A DNA stretch of 64,000 bases from Cephalopachus bancanus (GCA_027257055.1 JAPVLO010000073.1:6128501-6192500), one strand, 5' to 3'. Shown: positions 35,240 to 47,935, counted from the stretch's first letter. The notes: a model not told the origin generated them from the sequence alone. Made by a program: numbers and translations.

Positions 35240-36944
35240 GAATCAAATTTTAACATATTCTTTGTGTATGCAGTTTGAGTCAGCACTGGGGCTTTGAATA
35301 TGTATACTAAGCATTGTTCAACCTTAGCTTTTTTTGTCTTTTGGAACCCAGATTATATATTCTTTTGAAAAACTTGGCTTAAAATTTAAATACCCCTATT
35401 TAAATATTATAGAAACAAATAATGGGCTATTATTGAAAAAACTTAATTTTTCCCATTCTGTTTTATTTAATAACTTCATTTATCTTTAAAAATATTAAGC
35501 TTTCAAGACTATTTCAGAAAGTAGAATTTCCTCATAACTGAAGGACGGCTATGTTTTTTGTTCAATTTTGTAACCTCCAGTCATTTATACCTCATAGTCA
35601 GAGTTTGATACACTTTGGTTGAATAAATACATGAATTAAAGAATTTGGGTCCAGGCATGGGACATAGGGAACATACCAAGTTCCTATCTCTCTTACAGCA
35701 TCTACTACATTTTCTTTATGTGTCTTATTGTCTTTCTTTGGTGCCAGTGCCTGCTCGTTAACTTTATTATTCTCCATAGTATTTGATTTTTTTTAAACAA
35801 ATCTATTGAAAGATTGAAAAGTATATACAATTGCATTGTTTACTCTCAGTTATATATTTAGGTGTACTACATTTTACGTATCACACATCAGTTTTCAATG
35901 TCAACACATTTTAGGAGAGTATACTACTCTTTAATATTAATGAAGCAGTTAGTGGGAGTTGAATAAGCCTACAGACCAAATCTGAATCCTTCCTCAAACT
36001 TCATTGGAGCAGATAGGAAGCCTTCAAACTTCTTAAGACAATATTTAAAGATCATATTGTTGAGTGCGGAAAAACTAGAGGTCTTCTAAAAAGCTGTAGG
36101 GCAGAAGGTTTCTGTATATTGAAGTTCTTTGTGTCTTATAACTTGTAAAATTATTATAGAGTAAATTGAGTTTCAAAGTGTACAATGACATGGTAAGGAC
36201 TCTAAAAATTTGTAGTAGATGACAGTAGTACCCCACATAACATACTCTATGTCCTCAACCATGGCAGACAGACACTGTGAGTGCAGAGTCACCAACCCTG
36301 AGAGAGTCCCACTTCAAAAGTTTTTTTGCCTTTTCTGTGCTCTGCCTTTCTCCCTTGCTGCTGGAGCCCGCTAGATTGTCCCCTTATTCTGTGGCTACGT
36401 GCAGACTAGAAATGCAGATTGTTAACAATTCTTAGTTAATTGTAGATAAATGCTCCATTCTCTCATTCTTTTGGTGCACAATTCTGGAAGCATTCTTTAT
36501 GTTTCTCAGTTTGCACACAGCAGTAACCTCAATAATGTGTCCTTATATTAGCTTTTCCTCCTTCCTTGTCTTTCTCTCCACTTCCTCACTCCTGTTTCCT
36601 AAGATTCTCTCCCAGATAAACTACTTGTACCCAGGTCTTTGTCTGAAGGTATACCTCTGTAGAATCTAAGAGTTTTACAGAAAGAAAGAACGTGTTAAAC
36701 ATAACTTTTCTGAGACATATTTTATCATAGAGCTTTTGTTTGAATTATTCCTGTTAACCACACACATAATATATTCATGTATTTATATAATAATGTGCAT
36801 TATACTGGACAGTGAAACTTACAAGTTCAATGAACCACCATGGGTTTATGAAAGTATATTAATTAAAATATTGTTTCAAAGACTTTGCTTTCTGTAATTC
36901 TATTTAGAGACTTGATAAATAACTACATCTGAAAGATGTTGCTA
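35240..36944. other. No gene seen
   Basis: Unrecognised AT-rich intron sequence. Confidence 0.6.
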
Positions 36945-36960
36945 AAACTGAGGAATTTTT

Positions 36961-37034
36961 TTTTTTGAAAGCAGAATTTATTGAGAGGACAGAAAAGCTC
37001 CCACAGTGGGAGGGGGACCCAAAGGGATTGCCCT
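36961..37034 (-). mobile_element. 68-nt 5'-truncated retrocopy of an ERV-LTR-like 3' end
   Basis: Reading the minus strand, 68 bases end with an AATAAA signal (plus TTTATT 36977-36982) about 10 bases before an A-tail. The insert is flanked by a 16-bp perfect duplication (AAACTGAGGAATTTTT at 36945-36960 and 37035-37050). This is L1-mediated retroposition. The text (TTTGGGTCCCCCTCCCACTG, TGGGAGCTTTTCTGTCC in the minus sense) resembles the R-region of an ERV1-type LTR, so the parent RNA was probably an endogenous-retrovirus or LTR-terminated transcript. The fragment is noncoding. Confidence 0.75.
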
Positions 37035-37050
37035 AAACTGAGGAATTTTT

Positions 37051-37843
37051 ATTTGAGAATTTAGGAAAGTTTTGCCTGCTTATCTTTAGTGGATAGATGT
37101 TTCCAGTCTGATACATAACAAATTGAGAGCACAGTCATTACACAAATTTTAGTGATTAATAGAATTATTAGTATATAAATATATAACCCCCTCAAAATTA
37201 GTCTTCTCATTTCTTTCAGGTTTAAATTTAGTGTTCAGGCCAAGACTGAGATTGATATGTGGTCATCTTAACTGAACACCGTGTTTATGAGAGTGTGTTT
37301 GTACCCTTACTCTTCTTTCTTGATTTGGTCAACCTAGAGGGCTAATAGTTTGGTATTCAGCTCAATGCTTATTAGACTGTGACCTTAAAGTAACCAATAA
37401 ATGGTGTAATTAGACATTTTGCAAATTTGAATAGATGGGCTGATTGGTACATTTGAACTATTTAAATTCCTTCTCTGCTTAAAAAAAAAAAAAGGAACTC
37501 TTAAATGCTAAAAATGTAATATTACTTGAAGAATTTTAGTGTAATTTGGCTGCTCTATTTGTAGTTTTAAGTTTATTCTGTCACCAAATAATTGCCTACA
37601 TTTCAGTATGAGGCATGAGAACCTAATGCTTTTGTCTAAAGGCATTCAATGAAGCTACCCTGATAATTTTTGTTTAGTCTTTTACCATTAAAATTGTGTT
37701 AATGTCCTCTATTTGGCTATAGCAATCTCCTGCCTTTCTTTATCAGTTATTGTTGTGATGCTTCAGATTTCATATTAAATGTGATGATTGATTTAATTTT
37801 TTAAAAAAGATAGTAGCCATCTAGATATGAAGTCAGCTTATGG
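37051..37843. other. No gene seen
   Basis: Unrecognised AT-rich intron sequence with an A-run at about 37481. Confidence 0.6.
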
Positions 37844-38138
37844 TTTGTTTTTGTTTTTGTTGTTTGTTTGTTCTGCCACCCCAGCTGGAGGTCAGCGGCA
37901 TGCTTCTGGCCACCACAGCCTCAACCTGCTGGGCTCTGGTGATCCTTCCAACTCAGCCTTCCAAGTAGCTGGAACCACAGGCATGCACCACCATGCCCGG
38001 CTAACTTTTTTATTTTTATTATAGAGATGAGGTATTGCCAAGTTGCCCAGGCTGGTCTCAAACCCCTGGGCTCAGGCAATCCTCTCACCTCGGCCTCCCA
38101 AAGTGCTGGGATTATAGGCATGAGCCACTGCAACCGGC
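37844..38138 (-). mobile_element. Alu near the 3' end of intron 1
   Basis: TTTG-rich tail then CTGCCACCCCAGCTGGAG to GAGCCACTGCAACCGGC, 640 bases before exon 2. Antisense to the gene, so its poly-T tract could act as a cryptic polypyrimidine tract. Confidence 0.9.
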
Positions 38139-38750
38139 AGCTTCTAGTTTTTATGCAGAACATTTTATAAAGGTTTACAACTTTGGAGAGACTTCCAAAG
38201 TAATTTCTTTCAAGGCAACATTTTTACCCTAGAATTGCAATTGTTTAAAGTACGGTATGCCTAGAATACGTCCAGGTGTGAAAATATAAATATTTACTTG
38301 CTTAATTTACATTGTCATATCACCTACCAACTCCTTTGTAATTATAGGAAACTTATACATATGTAGAAATGAAAAGTAACTGGCAAGAACGGGCTTAAGT
38401 GTTTTTACTTTGCCTCTGCAAGGTCATTGACCAGTGGTAACAGGAAAATAAATGTTTGAAAATTCAGCCATAGTTGTCCCCTACCACCATTTCTTTAGCT
38501 TTTGAACTGATAACTCATTTATATCTGCTTATATTTTGTCACCTTTTTCAGCCTCAAAAATCCATGTTTAAAATGATAAAATGTATTTGATTATCAAATA
38601 ATCATAATTTAAATGATACATTCCTGTACACAAAGGAACTTTTAAAATTTAAAACTTCATGGTTTTACTTTGTGAATTTGCTTATACTCATCTTTAAATA
38701 ATTTTAGATTTAAACTTTCAAGAACCTGACATGTTTCAAAGTAAAGTTAA

Positions 38751-38921
<171 letters not shown>

Positions 38922-39281
38922 TGAGTGTTTTTTGAATTAACATTTTTTGTTTCCAGTGTATTGCATAAACTCTTAAATCTAAGTAGTGCTGTGTATAATT
39001 TGTTGTATCAAAATGGAAAGCCATAATTATAAAAAGATGTCTTTTTAAATAACTTTTATCCCTCTTGTTTCACTTTCCCTAGGTTTATTTCATTCATCTT
39101 TTTAAACCAAAATATTTTTGACACAACTTTTAAAAATATTTCTTTGAATACGTTTAAACACCAATACATTTAAAATATAAAAGGCTTAACATTTGACTCA
39201 TCATTAATAAGTAATAGAATAGAGATTTCTTTAAATGATTACTTGAGTCTGTATTTAGAGTCAAGCCAAAGTACTTTTCTA

Positions 39282-39427
39282 GAGATAGAGTCCTGCTCTG
39301 TCACTGAGGCTGGAGTGCAATGTTGGGATCCTAGCTCACTACAGCCTAGAACTCCTGGCCTCAAGCAGTCCTTGTGCTTTGCCTCCCAAAGTGCTGGGAT
39401 TATAGGCATGGGCCGACTCACCTGGCC
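39282..39427 (-). mobile_element. Alu right-monomer-like (FRAM-type) fragment
   Basis: GAGATAGAGTCCTGCTCTGT to GCATGGGCCGACTCACCTGG, about 146 bases, one monomer only; 360 bases after exon 2. Confidence 0.8.
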
Positions 39428-39864
39428 TTTTCTGTAATTTAAAAATTTAAAACATCTTAAGAGTTTTAAAATCCTGAATTTTTGATGTGTGATTCAAGGT
39501 ATTTCAGCATTTATATTGACTTTGGATATATGTATTTTCTCATAATATAGATTATAATGTTAAAAAATCAGAAAATGAAATACTGCTGATACCAGTTCTA
39601 TTAATCTGATAAAATTGTAGGAAAGGATATGTATATTGATGGAATTTAAACTTGAATTTCCAAAAACAAAGCATTGTGTTTCTGCATAAACAATGTTTAT
39701 AACTTCTAGTTTATATTTTCTTTCAGTTACTTTTATTCAAAATTTTTGTTATAATCTCATTTTAGAATTACATAATAATATATATTTATTCATTCAACAA
39801 ATAATCCAGAGGAAAAAATGTATATTTAATTTAGTTCTTTTATTTATGTAGCAAATAATATTTA
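39428..39864. other. No gene seen
   Basis: AT-rich intron sequence; the last part (from about 39.78 kb) may be the start of the L2-like repeat that resumes at 40.2 kb. Confidence 0.55.
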
Positions 39865-39879
39865 GTGATGATCTACTTT

Positions 39880-40200
39880 GGGTTTTTTTGTTTATTTTTT
39901 TAATTTTAAATAGATATGGGGTACAGTTCAGGGTTAGGTATACAAATGTTCATTATTCAGATACCCTTGTTTATGAGGTGTGCCCCTCCCTCTCCTGGCA
40001 GTTTCCCTCAAATGCCAATCCCACCTCCCACCCCACCCCCACCCCCGCAGCTTCCCACTACTGCCAATCCCTTTCTTATAGTATTATGATAATTGTTCAA
40101 GGTCCACTTATGAGTGAGAACATATGGTACTCTGTTCTTTACTTCTATGATAGATCACTGAGTATGATAGACTCTAAATCCATCCAAGTAGCTGCAAAGT
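39880..40200 (-). mobile_element. 5'-truncated L1 3' end
   Basis: Antisense L1 3'UTR (GGGGTACAGTTCAGGGTTAG, CCACTACTGCCAATCCCTTT, TATGAGTGAGAACATATGGT). A 15-bp duplication GTGATGATCTACTTT (39865-39879) matches 40201-40215 with one change. It sits in an L2-like repeat. Confidence 0.85.
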
Positions 40201-40214
40201 GTGATGGTCTACTT

Positions 40215-40990
40215 TTGTACCAGTCACATTATAGGCACTAGGAATACAAAATCAACCACATCACAAAATTCTTATTCTCATGGAGCTTACATACTAACGG
40301 AGGTGAGAAGCAAGAGACAGTATGTTCATTAATCTACTAGATCATAATAGTGAGTGTCATGAGAAAAATAAAGCAAGAAAAAATGAAGCAATTTGAAGTA
40401 AGGTAGGGGGAAAAGGTATCACTAGTGATATGTGCAAAAAACATGAGGAGGTGAGAGAGCAAGCCAGCCCTAATAAGTCCAAAGCCCTTGAAACCAGGTG
40501 ACCAATGTGGCTACAGCAGAATGAGGTGGGAGAGTGGTAGACAATAAGGCAATGAACAGTGAAATTTTGTAGAGTCTTGTAGACCATTGTAAAGACATTG
40601 ACTTTTATTTTGAGTGAGATGGGAGGCCGTTGGATGTTTTGACAAAAGGAATGATAGAATTTTGCTATCCTTTTACAATGTGTCAAGAATTCATAAGAAT
40701 TCATAAGAATTCATTGCTGCCTTAACAGTTGGAAGGCAGAAAGGGCAAAGGAACCCAGTTAGGAGACTACTTCAATAATCATGACACAAAATTAAACAGT
40801 GAGTGAGATAGTTGAGTGGACAGGACAGTGTACTAGATTAATAAAATTAAATTAAGTACAGTGACTCAGGATAGCCAGGGAGATGATGGTGTATACTGTG
40901 TGGTGATTGTGATGATACATAAGAAAGGAGTTGTAAATATAAGGTGGTGAGAACAGTGAGAAGGTGATAACATTGGTGGATTGTGGAGTC
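40215..40990 (+). repeat. Ancient L2-like repeat
   Basis: GGCACTAGGAATACAAAATC, TCATGGAGCTTACATACTAA, AGTCTTGTAGACCATTGTAA and GATGGGAGGCCGTTGGATG follow the same order as the copy at 9.3 kb. A tandem decamer (GAATTCATAA) runs at 40687-40711. Confidence 0.5.
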
Positions 40991-41319
40991 AAAGAATTGT
41001 GGAGTTAAGGAACCAAACGAAGTTGTCAGAATGATAGGAAATGAGAAGCTTAGAATTAAATGTTTGGTTTTATTTGCTAATTTCTACAGAGAAAATGCTT
41101 ATAAATCTGACTGTTTTACAGAATATACATTTTCCCCTCAAGCTAAGAAACACAAAATGTGGTGTACTACTGAACCAAATTTCTCCTCTGTAACAGAAAG
41201 TAATAATGTAATCTAGTCAGCACATCAGCAGTATCACTGTTTGAGACCATCATTCTTGGCTTTAAGCAGTACTGCTTTCAAATTAGTATTCTGATACAGC
41301 ATGAAAGCCTTCAAACTTT

Positions 41320-41609
41320 CTTTCTTTTTTTTTTTTTGAGTTGGAGTCTCACTCTGTCGCCCAGACTGGAATGCAGTGGCCGCTCCTGGCCACCGCAGCC
41401 TGGCCTGCTGGGCTCCAGCGATCCTTCCGCCTCAGCCTTCCGAGTAGCCGGAATTACAGTCATGTGCTACCACGCCCGGCTGATTTTTTGATTTATTGTA
41501 GAGATGAGGTCTCTCTGCCCAGGTGGGTCTTGAACCCGCGGACTCAGGCAATCCACTCACCTCGTCCTCCCAAAGGCGTGGGATTACAGGCTGAGCCACC
41601 GAGCCCGGC
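41320..41609 (-). mobile_element. Full-length Alu, strepsirrhine-like, young-looking
   Basis: CTTTC-T tail then GAGTTGGAGTCTCACTCTGT to GAGCCACCGAGCCCGGC. Duplication TCAAACTTT at 41311-41319 and 41610-41618. Forms an inverted pair with the Alu at 42.09 kb. Confidence 0.95.
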
Positions 41610-41618
41610 TCAAACTTT

Positions 41619-42075
41619 ATTTCTTAAATGCCCTTTTCATGTGGTATTCTCATGGCATTTGCTTGTATGTTCTACTTGAACAATGAATCTGCCTAAAACT
41701 TCACTCTTCTTTTTTTCCCCCCTTGGATTTGTGTCTTATCAATAGTTATTTTATAACATGTGATCATTTTTAAGTCAAACTTCTGAAAATAGAATTTATA
41801 AGAATCTAGATAAAACTGCTACAAAAGAACAGTTCTAAGATATGGTAATTTTTTTCTATTTACTATGAGAAGAAAATCCTGAGAGAAGTTGTATAATGTT
41901 TTTACTTTAAACCTAAAACTAGGTTGGGGGAAAAAAGGCTTTAAAACAATATTAAATTTTGAAACTTGACTTATAAATAATTCTAATTTGGGTTATATAC
42001 CATTTCTTTCTCTTTGGATAATTCTAAAAGTAGTGTCACTTTGAAAGCTAAAGTGGGCTTTAAAAAGCTTTGGAC
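41619..42075. other. No gene seen
   Basis: Unrecognised spacer of about 450 bases between two oppositely oriented Alus. Confidence 0.6.
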
Positions 42076-42091
42076 AAAAAGTTTATTTCCA

Positions 42092-42375
42092 AGCCGGGCT
42101 CGGTGGCTCAGCCTGTAATCCTGTGCCTTTGGGAGGCTGAGGTGAGTGGAAGCCTGAGCCCACGGGTTTGAGACCCGCCTGGGCAGCGAGACTTCATCTC
42201 TACAATAAATAAAAAAAAAAAATCAGCCAGGCGTGGTAGCGCGTGCCTGTAATTCCAGCTCCTTGGAAGGCTGAGGCGGAAGGGTCGCAGCAGGTCAAGG
42301 CTGCGGTGGCTGGGAGCGGCCACTGCACTCCAGTCTGGGCTACAGAGTGAGACTCCAACTCAAAAAAAAAAAAAA
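42092..42375 (+). mobile_element. Full-length Alu, strepsirrhine-like, sense to the gene
   Basis: GCCGGGCTCGGTGGCTCAGC to GAGACTCCAACTC plus A-tail. A 16-bp perfect duplication (AAAAAGTTTATTTCCA) at 42076-42091 and 42371-42386. The B box (GGTTTGAGACC) is nearly intact. Confidence 0.96.
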
Positions 42376-42386
42376 GTTTATTTCCA

Positions 42387-42959
42387 GTTAACCATACTTA
42401 AAACTTTATAGAAGTACAATATGTGAGGTAAGATTTTCTGACATTACCCTGCTAAGATTTTGTTGATTATTTGGCTGGAAAAATTCAATGCAGGATTTCC
42501 TTCAACAGAGTAGTAAAATTTTATATGTAATATGAAGCATTAAATGTCAGGAAAAAAATGCAATATAAAGATTCAGCTGTATCTTCTGTAAAGGAATTTG
42601 CGTTTTCTAACTCTTTACATATGAAGAAACATATAAACACTCTATTTTCTGAACTAATTGAAAGTAAATTGCAGATAACATAACATTTTATCCCTAAGTC
42701 TATTAGCACACATCTTCTAAGAGTAAGGAAATTCTTCTACATAATCACAACACCATCATTACATAAAAACAATAAATAGTAATTTCCTAATATCCTAAAA
42801 TATCTACAAGATAAATTTATAAATTCAGATTATTCTTACTGTATTCAAAATATATATAAAATCCAATATACATTGTATTTGGTGGTTATATCGCTTTAGG
42901 TTCTTGTTTTTGTTTTGTATAACATTGAGATTTTAGACAAATGTCAGTTTTTTTGTAGA
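42387..42959. other. No gene seen
   Basis: AT-rich; nothing recognised. Confidence 0.55.
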
Positions 42960-45279
42960 ATATCCCACATTTTGTATTTTGCCATTGTTGATTCAAAGTG
43001 CTTAATAATGTTCAAGTATTCTATATATCTTTACTGATTTTTCTTTCTTAGTTTTTTATTTGATCAATTACTAAGATAAATGTTTTAAAGATTTTCAATT
43101 TTTCTATAATAATTATTTGACTCTTTAGAGATTTAATTTTATGTTGAAGTTTTCCATTTTTTCATCTACAGTATTTGGTATGACTTTCTCTCTATTCTTG
43201 AAATCAAATTTATAATAGTTATTTAAAAATTTTTGTTTGCTTATTCTAACATGTCTTATCTGTTGGTCTGTTTCTTTTGGCTGTTTTTTCTTTTAATTAT
43301 GGATCATTTTTTCCTACTTTATTGTGTGTGTCGATTCTTTTTTTATGCTGGCATTATGTTTAGAAGAGATTGCATAAACTTAATTTTTCTCCAGAGAGTT
43401 TTGGGTTTTTTCCTCTCTCTGACAGGTAGCTGGGATGAAAGACTGAACACTTTGAAATCACCAGAAGTTGAGCTGGGTTGGAGCTGGATTTTAGATAGCT
43501 TCAATTCATTTCTGGTTTCAAATGCTTTGAGTGAGTGAATCCTGTTCTATGTATATTATAGGTTCACCCTGTCACAGAACCTGGGAACCTAACCCTAATT
43601 TTTTACTGCTTTTTAGTCCCATGCCCAGCCTCCTATGCTGTTGCAGCCTTCAAATACTCATAAATAGACCTATGAGAGGAATCAGGAAGAGAATGGGGCA
43701 AATTATCCCTGCATTTAGGTTTCTTAAGATTCTGATCTGTCACACTTAAGCAACTGTTAAAAATCTCTGCTGGTTTCCCTTTAATCCACAGGGTCCCTCT
43801 ACCCTGGGACCCACTTGACCCTCGGCTGCTCACATACCATTTCAGCACTTGCCCCTGGTGATATCCCTTCTCACTTTGGAAAGGTTTGTTTTTCTCTGCA
43901 ATTCAGTTTATTTAGATCCCTTTGCATTCTTATCTCTCTAGATTTATTTTTAATTTATTGTTTTTTAGATTGTATAGTATTTTTTTTTCTAGTTACATCA
44001 GAACCAGGTGCTATTCTGATTGTCTAGATCCTAATTCCATACTATCTTTGTGCCTTACATTCAGGACTTATCTGATTGTTTTCTCATAGTGCCATTAATG
44101 TAGTTTCTCAATCTCATTTACTTCTTATAAACCAAAACTTAGGTCCAGGGTTGATTCAGGTCATATATTTTTGTGAAATTATCTATTAAATGAAGATTTG
44201 TATTTCATATTGCATCATATTGGTAAGTTCTCATGAGGTGTTCCTCCATTAGAGATGCAAAATGTTGTCATTTGGTTAAGGTGGCACCTACTAGATCCTT
44301 CATTGTCAATTTATGTTATTCCATTACAATTAGCAAGTAATGTGTGAAGTGATATTTTGGTTTCTGGACCAGTCTATCTCCCAACAGTCTTTCAAGTCAG
44401 TTTAATTTCCATTTATTAAATAATATTTCATTTGAGGTTGCAAGATAATGATTTTTTTTAATTATATAATTCCCTGGCATTTATGAACTAGCATTCCTTT
44501 GTAAATAAGATCTTTCCTTTATGAACACTGGATGATGATTACGTGTTCTCCAGAAAGACTGAGTAAAAATCTGTGTACATACACACACACACATATACAC
44601 GCATGCACACATGTGTGTGTAATTCTGTTTGATTGCCAATTTTCACAGTAAAAAAGTGGTATAATAGTTACAATTATGACAAGTGAGCTTTTAATTTTCA
44701 AAAATTTATAATATTATCATTATTATTTGGTGTTCAAATAATTCCACATTAGGCTGGGTAGGAGCCCAGCCAATGTTGGCTTCTGTGTACTAACATTATC
44801 TTTGACTACTTTCTTGCTATCTAGTAGAAGATGAATTTTTGCTTCCCCTGTCCAAGACTCAGAATCAAACTGTTTCTTCAGGAGTCCTAATTTCATTTGC
44901 ACATAAATTTAGTGTTAAATTCATAATTTATATTTTCCATTCAAGTTTAACATTACAGGATTTTTGCTTGTTTTATATTTGTATCTTTTCTATTACACTG
45001 AAGGACTTGGTTCTGAATAACATTAGCACACTTGCCTTTTTCTATGATTTACATAAAATAAATTTAAAATAGCAATACCAATCTTCTAAAAATGAGATGA
45101 TTGAATGAAATTAAAGATTTCTGTGCAGTTCTTTCATCTTTAGAACATGTCCCTCCGAGGGTCAGAGTACTATGTTTAAATGTTGCTTGAAATAGTTCTT
45201 TATTGTTGTGTTACCAATTTGTTATGTAGTTGGTTTCACTTTATTTTTGGTTTTGTGGGGTTTTTTTTCTTATTTTAAT
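42960..45279 (-). mobile_element. Old L1 5'UTR- and 3'UTR-like pieces, antisense
   Basis: 42.96-44.05 kb resembles the complement of an old L1M 5' region (TTCTAACATGTCTTATCTGT, ATGGATCATTTTTTCCTAC). 44.08-44.56 kb resembles an L1ME 3'UTR complement (TGATTCAGGTCATATATTTT, GGTTAAGGTGGCACCTACTA). A CA/TG repeat lies at 44578-44621. Assignments are from memory and approximate. Confidence 0.45.
44578..44621. repeat. CA/TG dinucleotide repeat
   Basis: Alternating purine-pyrimidine (ACACACACACACATATACAC then GTGTGTGT), partly self-complementary and Z-DNA prone; likely polymorphic. Confidence 0.85.
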
Positions 45280-45970
45280 TTTGGAGAATATTAGCACTTA
45301 CATGGTTTAAAAATCAAAACTTTATAAAGAGATACACTCAAAAAAGTCTTTTCATTTCCTTCATTTGCCCTGCCTCTAGGTAATCATTTTCATTTGTTTT
45401 TTGTTTATTCTACCAATGTTTCTTTTTGCAAAAATAAGCAAATTTGTGCACACACAACTACATGCTTGTGTAAATATTCCCACCCTTCCTTATCTCTATA
45501 GGGGGTAGCATGGTATGTCCTGTTATATACTGTTCTGTACCTTGCTTTTTTGCTTAACATATCACAGATGTTTGACCAATTATCTGGGAACCCAGTGGCT
45601 CCGTCTAGTTGATACTTAAAATTAACCATCACAGGTATATAAATGCCTTCCTCATTTTCATGAGTTGTTTACAAGATTTTGCTGTTACAAATAGTGCTGT
45701 AATGGATAACTTTGCGCGTGTTCATTTTGTGTTTTTGGCATTGAATCTTTGTAGATACGTAGCTGTGGAATGGCGAGGTGAAAGCATATGTGATTTTGTT
45801 AGCTATTGCCAAATTGCCCTTCATAGAGGTTATATCATTTTGCAATTCCATCGAGCATGTGGCCCAACTGTTGAATTTTTGCCAGTCTGATAGATGGGAA
45901 TTGATATCTCTGTGGGCTTATTTTATGATTCTCTTACGAATGCGATTGAACACCCTTTTCATGTATTTAG

Positions 45971-46577
45971 CCCTTCACACTCAGATGTCCCCTTCCAGGG
46001 AACGTAAAGAGATCGCTGGTGATTATACAGAACAAACTTACGCCAGCTCAAGTTTTTCAAAAATATATGTCTCCTTGAAGTTTTCTGTTCAAATTGCATA
46101 AAAAAAAATTAAAGAGATGGAATGTATGCTGAGATATAAAAAAAAAAAAAGTCAGATGGCATTACATAGAAAGAGAATGCCCCTCTACATCGTCTTTGAA
46201 CAGCAAACTGGACAGTAAATTACATATTATTAATGTGAGAGGAAGAAAATGAGACTGCATTGTCTGCTCAGAGAAAAACACCAGATGGAAGATGTCAAGC
46301 AAATTACTATTGCACAACATGTATCAATGAACATGCAGTGCATATCGGTGACTGTTTCAAATGTCACTATCCTTTAGAAAAATATAAGATACAAAATTTT
46401 GATTTTTTTGGTCATAAATATGTTCCTTAATGCCCAAAATTTCTTTATAAGCCAAATATTATTACAATAAAAAAACTGCTTTACTGTCTAGTATGAATTA
46501 ATTCGTTTTTCACTATTTCGTAAAGTGTGGTTGAGTTGCTGGTAGGTAATCTGCAAGATGCCTGCAAGTACAAAGGG
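45971..46577 (+). mobile_element. piggyBac-type DNA transposon, internally deleted
   Basis: Left end CCCTTCACACT, right end (complement) CCCTTTGTACT; the longer alignment differs almost only by transitions. The flanks are TTAG (45967-45970) and TTAA (46578-46581). Removing the 607 bases plus one flank restores continuous L1 text (CATGTATTTAAGAGCC-type), so the TTAA target is shown by the host. Inside, the plus strand reads CIVCSEKNTR, then after a frame change GRCQANYYCTTC and HIGDCFKCHY (about 46250-46390). This matches the order of the cysteine-rich C-terminal domain of piggyBac transposases (CxxC, YxCxxC, CFxxYH). The DDD catalytic core is missing, so it is a non-autonomous relic. Confidence 0.8.
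46250..46432 (+). pseudogene. Remnant of piggyBac transposase C-terminal Cys-rich domain
   Basis: Two neighbouring frames give CxxC (CIVC) followed by YYCTTC and CFKCHY, ending at a stop near 46432. A single frameshift near 46275 separates the halves. No catalytic core upstream; stops are frequent before 46240. Confidence 0.6.
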
Positions 46578-47564
46578 TTAAGAGCCTTTCTTTTTTTCTG
46601 TGAGTTATGTTATCATGTGTTTGATACTTTTTTTCTGTTGATTTTTGGTCCCTTTTTTCTTGATTTTTCTTTTAGGACTCTTTATATAATTTACAGATAT
46701 GTGCCCTTTGACTTTATTTATGTCTTTGACATGTAAATTTTTGTTTTGCCACACAGAAAGATTTTGCTTTTACATGGTCAGATATATATTATTCTTTTCT
46801 TTTCTTGCTTCTAGATTGTCTTAGAAAAACTTTCCTGATTCCCAGACTATAGGAATTCTTATAAATTTGAATAATAATTTGTTATTCACTCATATTTTCT
46901 TCTAGTACTTATATGATTTCTCATTTATGACCTTTAGATCTCTGGTCTATTTTGAATTCAAATTTGGTATTTGTTAAGAAGTATTGATCTATTTTTTCTC
47001 CCTAAATAGTTACCCATTTCCTCAATATTATTTATGATTGTGCTTACCTTTTCTCCAGTAATTTGACATGACACTTACATAATACACCAAGTTTCCCTAC
47101 ATAGTTGGTTCTGTTTTAGACTTTCTGTTATACTTCATTGTGTTTATCATGTATCCATGCCTACAACCACTATTTTAATCATAAAAACTTAACAGTTGTA
47201 ATGCTGTTCTGTAGCATTTTCTCCCCACCACTCCCCCACACACAACATTCTTCTTTCTCAGGATTTTTTTTCTTGCTTCTGTTTTTTTCCACATATACTT
47301 TAAAATCAACTGATCCATCTAAATTTTAAAAAAATTTTATTGAGATTTTATTAATTTTTTATCAGTTGGAGAAAACTGACATCTTTATAACGTTAAATTA
47401 ACCTGTCCATGAACAGGTATGTCTCTTTGCTTTTTCTAGTCTGCTTTTGAGGCAGAAGTGTTTTCAGGGTTTTTCTGTACAGTTATTATTATTTCTTATA
47501 TTTGCTTTTAGGTATTTTATCCTTTGTATTGCTACTGTAAATGTGATCTTCCCTTCTATTATAC

Positions 47565-47935
47565 TGTTATGCATCACATAGTGACAGTTCCATCAACATT
47601 GAAAATGTACGGGATATGCAATGGTGGTCTCATAAGACTATAGTACTGTATTTTTACTATAACTTCTATATGTTTAGATACACAAATACTTACCACTGTG
47701 TTACAGTTGCCTACAGTATTTAGTATAGTAACATGCTGCAAAAGTTTATAGCCTAGGAGCAGTATCATATAGCCTGTATCATATGGCCTAGGTGTGTATT
47801 AGGCTATGCCATTTAAACTTGTGTAAGTACGCTCTATGATGTTTGCACAACAAAAATCACTTTAACAATGCATTTCTCAGAACATATCCCTGTTGGTAAG
47901 TGACACATAACCGCATATTGTGACAGGCTATTGTT
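47565..47935. repeat. DNA-transposon-like interspersed repeat, inside L1
   Basis: Begins TTATGCATCACATAGTGACA and ends GTGACACATAACCGCATA, weakly inverted ends. The interior (GTACTGTATTTTTACTATAA, TAGCCTAGGAGCAGTATCAT, CATTTCTCAGAACATATCCC) is a known high-copy primate repeat, whose family I cannot name surely. Confidence 0.5.
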
